A DNA stretch of 64,000 bases, taken from positions 124,001 to 188,000 of the forward strand of contig NZ_FOYL01000014.1 of assembly GCF_900115955.1 (NCBI RefSeq), written 5' to 3'. The translations under genes were made by a program, and so were the position numbers. This document shows, one piece after another, positions 24,942 through 32,505 of the stretch (the stretch's first letter is position 1; each line of letters begins with the position of its first letter). The notes under the pieces were generated by a model. That model saw only the letters and a list, made by a program, of their open reading frames with translations, searched no databases and was not told the DNA's origin. This stretch comes from Lentzea waywayandensis (GTDB lineage Bacteria; Actinomycetota; Actinomycetes; Mycobacteriales; Pseudonocardiaceae).

Positions 24942-25649
24942 TCACGCCTGCACCGGCACCTCGACGAACTTCTTGCCCGCGAAGTTCTCGACCACCACGG
25001 ACTGCACGTCCTTGGGGTCGACCAACGCGGAACCGTCCAGGTTCGTGCCCTCGGCGGCGCCCTTCTTGGACACCACCCAGGAGCCTGCCTCCTGGCGGCT
25101 GCCGTCCTTCGAAACCACGAAGATCCGGCACTTCTCGCCTTCGGGAATGCCGTTGATCGCCATGTTCGTGCGAACCCATCCGGCGGCGGGGACGACCTTC
25201 ACCGTCATCGACGCCTTCGTCACCGGGTCCGTGAACGTGGCGAGCTTGGTGCCCGCCGGGTCCGGTGCCACCGTCGGTGTGGGAAGGGCCGAGTTCACTT
25301 CGGGTGAAGTGGCCTTACCGACGAAGACTCCGGCGCCCAGCACCAGCGCGGCCACGACAGCCGCAGCGGCACCAAGCGTGTACTGCCGACGGCGCGCGAC
25401 GCCGCCTCGTTCCGAACGCACCTGGCGCAGGGTGCGCTGCAACAACAGATCGCCGCCCTCGGGCGGCCCGTCCAGCATGGCCTCCGGCGGCACCTCGCCG
25501 AGGAAGGCCTCCATGTCGCGGAGCTCTCCGAGTTCACGCGTGCATTCAGGGCAGGACGCCAGGTGCTCGTCCATCTCACGCACCTCCTGCTCGTCCAGTG
25601 CTCCTAGAACGTAAGCACCGAGCAGTTGCGGGTCGTGCTGCGTGGTCAT
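24942..25649 (-). CDS. Zinc-binding anti-sigma factor (RslA-like)
   Basis: A 235-residue single-pass membrane anti-sigma factor. The cytoplasmic N-terminus has the ZAS motif His29-x3-Cys33-x2-Cys36 (EHLASCPECTREL); a membrane helix lies at about residues 91-111; the extracytoplasmic part (about 120 residues) is an anti-sigma-K-type domain with WVVSKKG and GSALVDPKDVQSVVVE. It overlaps the sigma gene by 4 bases (ATGA), as expected for a cognate pair. Loss of zinc or thiol oxidation may release the sigma factor, by analogy with RslA of M. tuberculosis. Confidence 0.9.
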   Translation of the reverse strand: MTTQHDPQLLGAYVLGALDEQEVREMDEHLASCPECTRELGELRDMEAFLGEVPPEAMLDGPPEGGDLLLQRTLRQVRSERGGVARRRQYTLGAAAAVVAALVLGAGVFVGKATSPEVNSALPTPTVAPDPAGTKLATFTDPVTKASMTVKVVPAAGWVRTNMAINGIPEGEKCRIFVVSKDGSRQEAGSWVVSKKGAAEGTNLDGSALVDPKDVQSVVVENFAGKKFVEVPVQA

Positions 25650-26197
25650 CCGGCCACCCCCTTCAGTGCGACCTTCTGACCTCCGAAGGTCTCCCTCAAG
25701 GCTCGCAACGCGTAATACGATCTTGATTTCACCGTTCCCGGTGGCACCCCGAGCGCTGCCGCCGCCTCCGTCACGCTCCGGCCGCGGAAGTAGATCTCCA
25801 TCAGCACGTCGCGGTGGTCGGAGGACAGCCTGTCGAGCGCTTCGAGCACCACCACCGAGTCGACGACCTGGTCAGCGTGGTCGCGTTCGATCGGTGGCGT
25901 CGTCGGGGACTCCGCCACCTCCTGAGGGCGCGCCGCCTTCGCACGCACCCTGTCGGTGACGATGTTGCGCGCCACCGTCAGCAACCAGCCGCGCACCGAT
26001 CCCTTGCCGTTCACGAGGGCGTCGGGATGGCGCCACGCTCGGACCAGGGTCTCCTGGACCACGTCCTCGGCAGCCGCCCGATCGCCGGTCAACCGCGTCG
26101 CGTACGCCAGCAGCGCCCGACCGTGCTCCTCGTAGAGCGATCGGATCAGTGCCTCGTCGGCCGCGGTCTCCCGTTTGCGGGAGAACAAAGCCGCCAT
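25646..26197 (-). CDS. ECF sigma factor (SigL-like)
   Basis: A 183-residue group 4 sigma factor with only regions 2 and 4. Region 2 is LIRSLYEEHGRALLAYATRLTGDRAAAEDVVQETLVRAWRHP; region 4 is LDRLSSDHRDVLMEIYFRGRSVTEAAAALGVPPGTVKSR. The order sigma then ZAS anti-sigma, the protein sequence and the upstream TGAACC-N16-CGTGTG site all fit the SigL/RslA group. ATG at 26197. Confidence 0.92.
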   Translation of the reverse strand: MAALFSRKRETAADEALIRSLYEEHGRALLAYATRLTGDRAAAEDVVQETLVRAWRHPDALVNGKGSVRGWLLTVARNIVTDRVRAKAARPQEVAESPTTPPIERDHADQVVDSVVVLEALDRLSSDHRDVLMEIYFRGRSVTEAAAALGVPPGTVKSRSYYALRALRETFGGQKVALKGVAG

Positions 26198-26259
26198 CCA
26201 CCCACTCCTCCCCGCCCGCGAACACCTCTTGCGGGCGTCCTGTTCAAGACCTCAGCCGA

Positions 26260-26287
26260 CACACGAGCGACAGAGAGCTTCGGTTCA
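26260..26287 (-). promoter_or_regulatory. Candidate autoregulatory ECF promoter of the sigma operon
   Basis: On the minus strand TGAACC (26287-26282), 16 bases, then CGTGTG (26265-26260). This resembles the SigL consensus TGAACC-N-CGTgtc reported for M. tuberculosis. The same arrangement recurs before the RslA-like paralogue at 29149-29176. Confidence 0.6.
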
Positions 26288-26321
26288 ACGGGTTTCAACC
26301 AAAAAATGGAATTGCCGGATG

Positions 26322-27263
26322 TTAGCGGGAACGGTTGAGGTGGCCGACCAGCTCCGCCATCTGCGCGTCCGGCATCACGTTGATGTACATCCCGTGGTCG
26401 GTCGCCGGGTCTCGCAACTCCTCGGAGAAACTGTCGATCGCGTACGGACGACCTGCTGGGACGTCGTAGCCCACGGTGACGTGCAGCCGCGGGATGGGGA
26501 ACGTCTTGGCCGGGCACATCCCGCCGGCCAGCGGGAACACCACGTGGGTGCGGTGCGACGCGCTGTCGGTGTTGTTGCCGTCCCAGCAGCTGCCGAAGTC
26601 GAAGCTGCGCATGGTGGTCGCGTTGCCGCACAACGGGTACTTCGTCGTGTAGCGACCCGGCTGGTCCGAGCAGCCCCACCGGGCCCGCACGTTCGGGCCG
26701 TAGTCGTCGGTGAACGCCGACGGGTCGCCGGTGATCAGGCGCAGGAACCGCGGCATCGGCAGCACGGGGCTCACCGGGCTGCCGTCGTACCGGATCTCCA
26801 CGCTCTTCGGCTTGAGCACCTCACCGGTGTTGCCGTGCAGGCCGCCGCCGTCCGCGTGCGCGTCGTGGCCGGTGCCGTCGGTCAGGCGCAGCACTGGCCA
26901 GTAGTAGGTCGAGAGGTCGTCCTTCTCGCACGTCGTGGACGCTGCCGCGAGAGAGTCGTCGGTCGACTTGGCGCCGGCCGACCTGTTGCCGACGTACTCG
27001 TGCGTGTGGTGCGCGCCGAACGGGATGCCTGGCGAGACAACGGGGTTGTCCGCGTTGAGGTGGCGTTCCTCGTTCGCACCGCACCGGATGACGACGTTCG
27101 GCGTCTTCGGTTCGGTGAGCACCTGGTCGAGCTCGCTGACGTACTGGTCAGCGGACGGCGCGCCGTTGGACGTGCCGTTGAGCAGGACCGCGGAGCCCGC
27201 GACGACGAGGACCGCGACCACCGCGACCGCGAAGGTCGCCGGTTTGTTCCGGGCCACGGTCAC
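26322..27263 (-). CDS. Secreted DUF1996 domain protein
   Basis: A 313-residue protein with an N-terminal membrane/signal segment (residues about 9-30, FAVAVVAVLVVAGSAVLL) and a DUF1996 domain. Family hallmarks are DNPVVSPGIPFGAHHTHEYVGN, TTCEKDDLSTYYWPVLR, FDFGSCWDGNNTDSASHRTHVVFP and CPAKTFPIPRLHVTVGYDVP. DUF1996 proteins of fungi and actinomycetes are extracellular and of unknown function. It lies 124 bases downstream of the ECF sigma gene on the same strand but upstream in transcription order. Confidence 0.88.
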   Translation of the reverse strand: MTVARNKPATFAVAVVAVLVVAGSAVLLNGTSNGAPSADQYVSELDQVLTEPKTPNVVIRCGANEERHLNADNPVVSPGIPFGAHHTHEYVGNRSAGAKSTDDSLAAASTTCEKDDLSTYYWPVLRLTDGTGHDAHADGGGLHGNTGEVLKPKSVEIRYDGSPVSPVLPMPRFLRLITGDPSAFTDDYGPNVRARWGCSDQPGRYTTKYPLCGNATTMRSFDFGSCWDGNNTDSASHRTHVVFPLAGGMCPAKTFPIPRLHVTVGYDVPAGRPYAIDSFSEELRDPATDHGMYINVMPDAQMAELVGHLNRSR

Positions 27264-27315
27264 AGCCTGCCAACCCGTTCGGGCAAACCAAAGTGGCCAG
27301 TCTCATTTGGACCGG

Positions 27316-27963
27316 TCACCGCTGCTCCACGAGTTTCGCGTACGAACCGCGCAGATGTTCCTCTGCCACACGCCCTGCCTTCGCGGCGTCACCGGAGCGC
27401 AGGACCGCGACCAGACCGGCGTGTTCCGGAACGACGTTGTCCTGGTAGGAGGGGTCGCCGACGATCCGGGCGAGCAGGAACAGGTGGACCTGGCTGCGGA
27501 TCGCCTGCCAGGCCTCCACGAGCCGCCGATGCCCCGTCGCCGCGTACACGGCGTCGTGGAACTCGATGTCGAGCGCGACCCGTTCGGCGTCCGTCCGGGC
27601 AAGTTTCATTGCCCCGACAACCGCGTCGAGAGCGTCGAAATTCCGGGCTTTGACCGCCGCCGTCCGCATCGCGAGGACGTCGAGCGCCGTGCGAAGCGTG
27701 TAGATCTCCTCGACGTCCTCCGGGTCCAGCGCGCGCACCCACGTGCCGCGGTGCCACTCGGACACGACGAGACCTTCGCCTTCGAGCAGCACGAGCCCTT
27801 CGCGCACCGAACCGCGGCTGACACCAAGCCGGCTCGCGAGCTCGACCTCCTTGAGCGCCGTGCCGGCGGCCAGTTCGCCGCTCAGGATCGCGTCTCTGAT
27901 CCGGTCGGCGGCCTCCCCCGCGACACCTCTGCGTGCGACGGGCCGGACCGCGGGAAGGGACAT
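27316..27963 (-). CDS. GntR-family regulator, FadR/FCD type
   Basis: A 215-residue regulator. The N-terminal winged helix is at residues 15-75 (ILSGELAAGTALKEVELASRLGVSRGSVREGLVLLEGEGLV) and the FCD ligand domain follows, with the metal ligands suggested in DIEFHDAVYAATGHRRL and PEHAGLVAVL. ATG at 27961-27963. Transcribed away from the VOC gene and probably its regulator. The effector is unknown. Confidence 0.9.
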   Translation of the reverse strand: MSLPAVRPVARRGVAGEAADRIRDAILSGELAAGTALKEVELASRLGVSRGSVREGLVLLEGEGLVVSEWHRGTWVRALDPEDVEEIYTLRTALDVLAMRTAAVKARNFDALDAVVGAMKLARTDAERVALDIEFHDAVYAATGHRRLVEAWQAIRSQVHLFLLARIVGDPSYQDNVVPEHAGLVAVLRSGDAAKAGRVAEEHLRGSYAKLVEQR

Positions 27964-27979
27964 GTCCAAATGTTGACAT
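27962..27979. promoter_or_regulatory. Candidate GntR operator
   Basis: ATGTC at 27962-27966 and GACAT at 27975-27979 form an inverted repeat with an 8-base centre, at the very start of the gntR gene and in the divergent spacer before the VOC gene. Confidence 0.35.
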
Positions 27980-28032
27980 CGCGGAAACAGGAGGGTCAAA
28001 TTCCTGGGTCGAGTGTGGAAGGAAGTCATCAC

Positions 28033-28458
28033 GTGACCCAGACCATCCCTCGTTTCCACCTCGCGGTGCCCGTCACCGACCTGGGGAAGGCCCGCGCGTT
28101 CTACGGAGGCGTGCTCGGCTGCCCGGAAGGCCGGTCGAGCGACAGCTGGATCGACTGGAACCTCTTCGGCCATCAGTTCGTGACGCACCTGGTCGAAGGG
28201 CCAAGACCCGAGGCGGCGCACAACGCCGTCGACGGCCACGACGTGCCCGTGCCGCACTTCGGGGTGCTGCTCACCGTCGAGGCGTTCCTGCTGCTCGCGG
28301 ACAAGCTTCAGGCGGCGGGCACGGAGTTCGCGATCGCGCCCTACCGCCGGTTCGCCGGGCAGCCCGGCGAGCAGTGGACCATGTTCTTCCGCGACCCGTC
28401 GGGGAACGCCCTCGAGGTGAAGGCGTTCGCCGACGACTCGCAGGTCTTCGCGACCTGA
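28033..28458 (+). CDS. VOC-family (glyoxalase-like) dioxygenase/lyase
   Basis: A 141-residue vicinal oxygen chelate protein. The two beta-alpha-beta-beta-beta modules carry metal ligands in RFHLAVPVTDLGKARAFY (His8) and in FFRDPSGNALEVKAF (Glu near residue 131), with a third in VPHFGVLL. GTG at 28033 follows GGAAGG. It may be controlled by the divergent GntR gene. The substrate cannot be assigned. Confidence 0.85.
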   Translation: MTQTIPRFHLAVPVTDLGKARAFYGGVLGCPEGRSSDSWIDWNLFGHQFVTHLVEGPRPEAAHNAVDGHDVPVPHFGVLLTVEAFLLLADKLQAAGTEFAIAPYRRFAGQPGEQWTMFFRDPSGNALEVKAFADDSQVFAT

Positions 28459-28471
28459 GTCCTGCTCCACG

Positions 28472-28514
28472 TCTCTACTGAGCGCCTTCCTATTGGGCGG
28501 CTCTCTACTGGGCG
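28472..28514. repeat. Short direct repeat at a gene end
   Basis: TCTCTACTGAGCG (28472-28484) and TCTCTACTGGGCG (28502-28514) are 30 bases apart. The second copy covers the last codons and stop of the minus-strand anti-sigma-like gene; the first would encode the same Ala-Gln-stop ending. Confidence 0.5.
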
Positions 28515-29053
28515 GTCACCAGCGGCAGGCGATCGTGGTTCACCACGCTGACCCCGGCGACGTCGCCCGCCCGCACCATCGCGGACCCGGCCAAGGTCAC
28601 CTCACCGCCGTGCGCCCTCCACGAGCCGGCGGTGAAGGTTCGTCCGTCCTTCGTGTGCACGACCAGCCAGCAGGCTTCCCCGTCCTGCATCCCGTCGACC
28701 GTCGCGACCAGTTTCAGGCCACCCTCGGTGTCGGTGACCTGCACGGCCATGTGCGCGCCCGTCGACGAGGTCCCCTGCAAGAGCGCGTCGGCGGTGCCAC
28801 CCACCCCCAGGCCCTGGCCCATCCAGACGCCCCCAGCGAGCACTCCGGCGACCACAAGGGTCGATGACAGGGCCGTGATGCGCCCACGGCGACGCACGGC
28901 CCGATGTCTCTCATCGCGGACCGTGCCCAGCGTGCGCTGAAGCAGGTGGTCCGCGTTCGGTGGAGGTCCGTCAAGCATGGCCTCCGGTGGCAGTTCTTCC
29001 ATCAGCATGTCGTTCTCGTTCAACTCGTTGGTGCCCAGGACGTTCGGTGCCAT
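28505..29053 (-). CDS. RslA-like membrane protein lacking the zinc motif
   Basis: A 182-residue paralogue of the anti-sigma factor at 24942-25649. Shared features: VLG near the N-terminus, ELPPEAMLDGPP (EVPPEAMLDGPP in the paralogue), LLQRTLGTVRDERHRAVRRR, one membrane helix (about residues 61-83) and a similar extracytoplasmic domain. The H-x3-C-x2-C segment between them is missing. No sigma gene is adjacent. ATG 29053 lacks a Shine-Dalgarno; ATG 29008 is an alternative. A strong GGAGAAGGAGA upstream (29118-29108) leads only to a five-codon ORF. Confidence 0.75.
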   Translation of the reverse strand: MAPNVLGTNELNENDMLMEELPPEAMLDGPPPNADHLLQRTLGTVRDERHRAVRRRGRITALSSTLVVAGVLAGGVWMGQGLGVGGTADALLQGTSSTGAHMAVQVTDTEGGLKLVATVDGMQDGEACWLVVHTKDGRTFTAGSWRAHGGEVTLAGSAMVRAGDVAGVSVVNHDRLPLVTAQ

Positions 29054-29148
29054 GCGCTGGCGGACGCGGCAATGGACACGGTTACGCGGAACGATGCACT
29101 CAAATTTCTCCTTCTCCAGTCCCGCGCGCAGCGGTGACCAACACCTTC

Positions 29149-29176
29149 AAAACGAGCCGATGAGGAAGTTGGTTCA
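29149..29176 (-). promoter_or_regulatory. Candidate ECF promoter of the RslA-like gene
   Basis: On the minus strand TGAACC (29176-29171), 16 bases, then CGTTTT (29154-29149). The -35 element, the spacer length and the CGT of the -10 element equal those before the sigL-like gene. Confidence 0.55.
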
Positions 29177-29246
29177 ACGCAGATACAAGGACGTTGTGCA
29201 GCCCACACAAGACGGTTGACCTGGGTCTCCAGCAGCTCCTACGCTC

Positions 29247-29256
29247 TCATATATGA
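29247..29256. promoter_or_regulatory. Candidate GntR operator over the start codon
   Basis: TCATATATGA is a perfect 10-base palindrome that ends in the first ATG of the gntR gene; TCATA...TATGA also forms a wider repeat reaching to 29263. AT-rich in a GC-rich context. Confidence 0.4.
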
Positions 29257-29900
29257 TGTATGACCGGGCTGGAGCACTTCCGGCGTCCCGGACGGACTTC
29301 GTTCTGGAATCGATCAAAGAAGCGATTCTTTATGGAAAGCTGAAGCCCGGACAGGCGCTCGTCGAAACCGATCTCGCCGCGACGCTCAACGTCTCGAAGA
29401 CGCCCGTGCGCGAGGCGCTCAAGACGCTCGCCGGATCGGGGCTCGTCGTGATGAGCCCGTACAAGGGGGCCACGGTCCGCGCGGTCGACGCCGCGATGGC
29501 CGCGTCCGTCTACGACGTGCGGATGCTGATGGAGCCCGAGGCGCTGCGCCGTTCCGTCGTGGCGGGGGCCGACTTCGGCGAGGCCCGATCGGCCTTGGAC
29601 GACACCTCTGACCTGGCCCGACGCAGCCTGGCCAACCGCCGCTTCCACCGCGCGCTCTACGCCGGGTGCGGCAACCCGTTGATGGTCCAGATCCTCGACG
29701 GGCTGCGCGACCAGGCCGCGTTGATCACCGTCGCGGGCTGGGGCATCAGCCCGACCTGGGACGCCGAGGAGGCCGAGCACAGGGCGATCCTCGTCGCCGC
29801 CGAGGAGGGGTTCGGTGACGCCGCGGCCGACCTGCTCCGCCGCCACATCCAGACCTTCGCCGACCGAGTAGTCGAGGAGCTTCCCGATGTCGTTCGATGA
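29253..29900 (+). CDS. GntR-family regulator, FadR/FCD type
   Basis: A 215-residue regulator with an N-terminal winged helix (ILYGKLKPGQALVETDLAATLNVSKTPVREALKTL) and an FCD ligand-binding domain (NRRFHRALYAGCGNPLM, EHRAILVAAEEG). It starts the sugar-acid operon and overlaps the aldolase-type gene by 14 bases. The two ATGs at 29253 and 29256 lie within a palindrome and no Shine-Dalgarno is visible, so the transcript may be leaderless and autoregulated. Confidence 0.9.
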   Translation: MMYDRAGALPASRTDFVLESIKEAILYGKLKPGQALVETDLAATLNVSKTPVREALKTLAGSGLVVMSPYKGATVRAVDAAMAASVYDVRMLMEPEALRRSVVAGADFGEARSALDDTSDLARRSLANRRFHRALYAGCGNPLMVQILDGLRDQAALITVAGWGISPTWDAEEAEHRAILVAAEEGFGDAAADLLRRHIQTFADRVVEELPDVVR

Positions 29901-30792
29901 CCTCTCCGCACAGCTGGCGTCCGTCGTGGCGATCACCGTGACCCCGTTCGACGCGGACGGGGCGATCGACGAGAAGAACTACGCCGCGATCGTGGACCGG
30001 ATGGTCGTGGGCGGTGTCTCGGTCGTGACGCCGAACGGCAACACGAGCGAGTTCTACACGTTGTCCTCCGCTGAGACCGAGCGCGCGCTGCAGATCACCG
30101 TGGACGCGGTCGGGGACCGTGCCGCGATCGTCGCCGGGGTCGGGCACGACCTGTCGTCCGCCGTCACCGCCGCCCGGTTCGCGGATCGGGCCGGCGCTCG
30201 GGGGATCATGATCCACCAGCCGGTGCACCCGTACGTCTCGCTGGACGGGTGGGTCGACTACCACCGGGCGATCGCTTCCTCGGTGCCCGAGCTGAGCGTG
30301 ATCCTCTACGTGCGGAACCCGCGGATCGGCGGCGCGCAGATCGCCGCTCTGGCGGACGCGTGCCCGAACGTCGTCGGCGTGAAGTACGCGGTGCCGGATC
30401 CGGTGCGGTTCGCGTCGGTCGCGCGGGATGCCGGGCTGGAGCGGCTGACGTGGGTCGCCGGGCTGGCCGAGCTGTCGGCGCCGGGGTACTTCGCGGTCGG
30501 GGCCTCCGGGTTCACGTCGGGCCTGGCGAACGTGGCGCCGCAGTTGTCGGTGCAGATGTTCCGTTGTCTGCAGGCTGGTGAGTTCGGTGCGGCGATGGAG
30601 TTCTGGGAGTTCATCCGGAAGTTCGAGGAGATGCGGGCCGCTTCGGAGTCGGCGAACAACGTGTCCGTGGTGAAGGAAGCGTTGGCACAGCTCGGCTTGT
30701 GCCGTCGGGACGTGCGGCCGCCTGCTTCGGTTCTGTCGGAGGCTGATCGTTCGGCCGTGGGCGTGCTGCTGAACTCGTGGAGCTTGCTGTGA
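29887..30792 (+). CDS. Dihydrodipicolinate synthase/aldolase-family enzyme
   Basis: A 301-residue class I TIM-barrel of the DapA/NAL family. The Schiff-base lysine is Lys166 in VVGVKYAVPD. The family contains 2-keto-3-deoxy-sugar-acid aldolases and dehydratases as well as DapA. Pairing with an IlvD/Edd dehydratase suggests action on a 2-keto-3-deoxy acid (cleavage to pyruvate and an aldehyde, or dehydration to a semialdehyde). True DapA is unlikely because the gene is in a catabolic operon. Confidence 0.85.
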   Translation: MSFDDLSAQLASVVAITVTPFDADGAIDEKNYAAIVDRMVVGGVSVVTPNGNTSEFYTLSSAETERALQITVDAVGDRAAIVAGVGHDLSSAVTAARFADRAGARGIMIHQPVHPYVSLDGWVDYHRAIASSVPELSVILYVRNPRIGGAQIAALADACPNVVGVKYAVPDPVRFASVARDAGLERLTWVAGLAELSAPGYFAVGASGFTSGLANVAPQLSVQMFRCLQAGEFGAAMEFWEFIRKFEEMRAASESANNVSVVKEALAQLGLCRRDVRPPASVLSEADRSAVGVLLNSWSLL

Positions 30793-32495
30793 CCTTGCGG
30801 AGCGCTGCGTGGTTCGAGGGTGAGGGGTTGCGGGCGTTCTCGCACAACGCCCGCATGCGGCAGCTCGGCCTGAACCCGGCCGAGCACCTCGGCAAGCCGG
30901 TCATCGCGATCCTGAACACGTGGAGCGGCATCAACCCGTGCCACATGCACCTGCGCGAACGGGCTCAGCAGGTCGAGCGCGGGGTGTGGGAGGCGGGCGG
31001 CTATCCGTTGGAGTTCCCGGTCTCCACGTTGTCGGAGACGTATCAGAAGCCGACTCCGATGATGTACCGGAACATGTTGTCGATGGAGACCGAGGAGATC
31101 CTCCGCTCCTACCCAGTCGACGGCTGCGTGCTGATGGGCGGCTGTGACAAGACGACTCCCGCGTTGCTGATGGGGGCGGCTTCCGCTGGGCTGCCCACGG
31201 TCTTCGTGCCGGCCGGGCCGATGCTGCGCGGGAACTGGCGGGGCGAGAAGCTCGCGTCCGGCACGGACATGTGGCGGTTCTGGGACGAGAAACGAGCGGG
31301 CACGATCTCGTCTGCTGACTGGGCCGAGATCCAGTCCGGGCTGGCCCGCTCCCCCGGCACGTGCATGACGATGGGCACGGCCTCGACGATGACGGCCGCC
31401 GCGGAGGCGCTGGGACTGACCTTGCCCGGGGCGTCGTCGATTCCGGCCGTCGACTCGGCGCACTACCGGATGGCGGCCGCGTCCGGAATGCGCGTGGTCG
31501 AGATGGTGCGCGAGGGGCTGACCATCGACGACGTGGTGTCGGCGGAGGCCTACGAGGACGCGATTCGGACCGTGCTGGCGCTGGGCGGGTCCACGAACTC
31601 GTACATCCACCTGATCGCGATGGCAGGGCGGTCGGGGATCCCGTTGTCGCTGGACGACTTCGACCGGTTGTCGCGCGAGGTGCCGGTGCTGGCCTCGGTG
31701 CAGCCCGCCGGCGAGCACCTGATGGAGGACTTCTACTACGCGGGCGGGCTGCGCGGGTTGCTGTCGCGGTTGCGGGAGTCGTTGCACCTCAAGCGGATCA
31801 CGGTGACCGGGCGGACGTTCGGCGAGGACCTCGAAGGAGCCGAGGTGTACGACTCCGCGGTGATCCGCCCGGTCGACGATCCGATTTCGTTCGAAGGTGG
31901 GCTGGCTGTGCTGCGCGGCAATCTGGCTCCCGACGGCGCGGTGATCAAGTACGTGGCGGCTGATCCCGCGTTGTGGAGGCACACCGGGCCCGCCGTGGTC
32001 TTCCACGGCTACAAGGACTTGCAGGCACGGATCAACTCACCGTCGTTGGACGTCACGAAGGACTCGGTGATCGTGCTGGCCGGTGGCGGTCCCAAGGGCG
32101 GGCCCGGCATGCCGGAATACGGGATGCTGCCCATCCCGGACAAGCTGCTGCGCGAGGGTGTCCGGGACATGGTGCGCGTGTCGGACGCGCGGATGAGCGG
32201 AACTTCTTATGGCGCATGCGTTCTGCACGTGGCACCAGAGGCGCACATCGGCGGGCCGCTGGCGTTGGTGCGGGACGGCGACCTCGTGACGCTGGACGTC
32301 GAGGCGCGGGTGTTGCGCGTGGAGATCTCCGACGAGGAGATGGCGCGTCGCCGGGACGCGTGGACGGCGCCACCGCCGAAGTTCGAACGCGGGTACGGCG
32401 CCTTGTACTACGAGCACATCACGCAGGCCAACGAGGGCTGCGACTTCGAGTTCCTGTCACGCCCCGGTACGAACCCGGAGCCCAACGCCCACTAG
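30789..32495 (+). CDS. IlvD/Edd-family sugar-acid dehydratase
   Basis: A 568-residue iron-sulfur dehydratase. Cysteines for the cluster are in INPCHMHL, MGGCDKTTPA and SPGTCMTMGTASTM; GGSTNSYIHLIA and SDARMSGTSYG are family blocks. The SGTSYGACVLHVAPEA ending and PEYGMLPIPDK are typical of the arabonate/xylonate dehydratase branch rather than IlvD. GTG at 30789 overlaps the aldolase stop (GTGA). The product would be a 2-keto-3-deoxy acid, the substrate of the preceding enzyme. Confidence 0.88.
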   Translation: MTLRSAAWFEGEGLRAFSHNARMRQLGLNPAEHLGKPVIAILNTWSGINPCHMHLRERAQQVERGVWEAGGYPLEFPVSTLSETYQKPTPMMYRNMLSMETEEILRSYPVDGCVLMGGCDKTTPALLMGAASAGLPTVFVPAGPMLRGNWRGEKLASGTDMWRFWDEKRAGTISSADWAEIQSGLARSPGTCMTMGTASTMTAAAEALGLTLPGASSIPAVDSAHYRMAAASGMRVVEMVREGLTIDDVVSAEAYEDAIRTVLALGGSTNSYIHLIAMAGRSGIPLSLDDFDRLSREVPVLASVQPAGEHLMEDFYYAGGLRGLLSRLRESLHLKRITVTGRTFGEDLEGAEVYDSAVIRPVDDPISFEGGLAVLRGNLAPDGAVIKYVAADPALWRHTGPAVVFHGYKDLQARINSPSLDVTKDSVIVLAGGGPKGGPGMPEYGMLPIPDKLLREGVRDMVRVSDARMSGTSYGACVLHVAPEAHIGGPLALVRDGDLVTLDVEARVLRVEISDEEMARRRDAWTAPPPKFERGYGALYYEHITQANEGCDFEFLSRPGTNPEPNAH

Positions 32496-32505
32496 GTCCT
32501 GGGTC

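Noticed and set aside
28472-28514. CRISPR-like repeat
   Set aside because: Only two short imperfect copies with a 17-base gap; no array or cas genes in the window.
29887-30792. Lysine-biosynthetic dapA
   Set aside because: Coupled to a sugar-acid dehydratase and a GntR regulator, so a catabolic aldolase or dehydratase is more likely.
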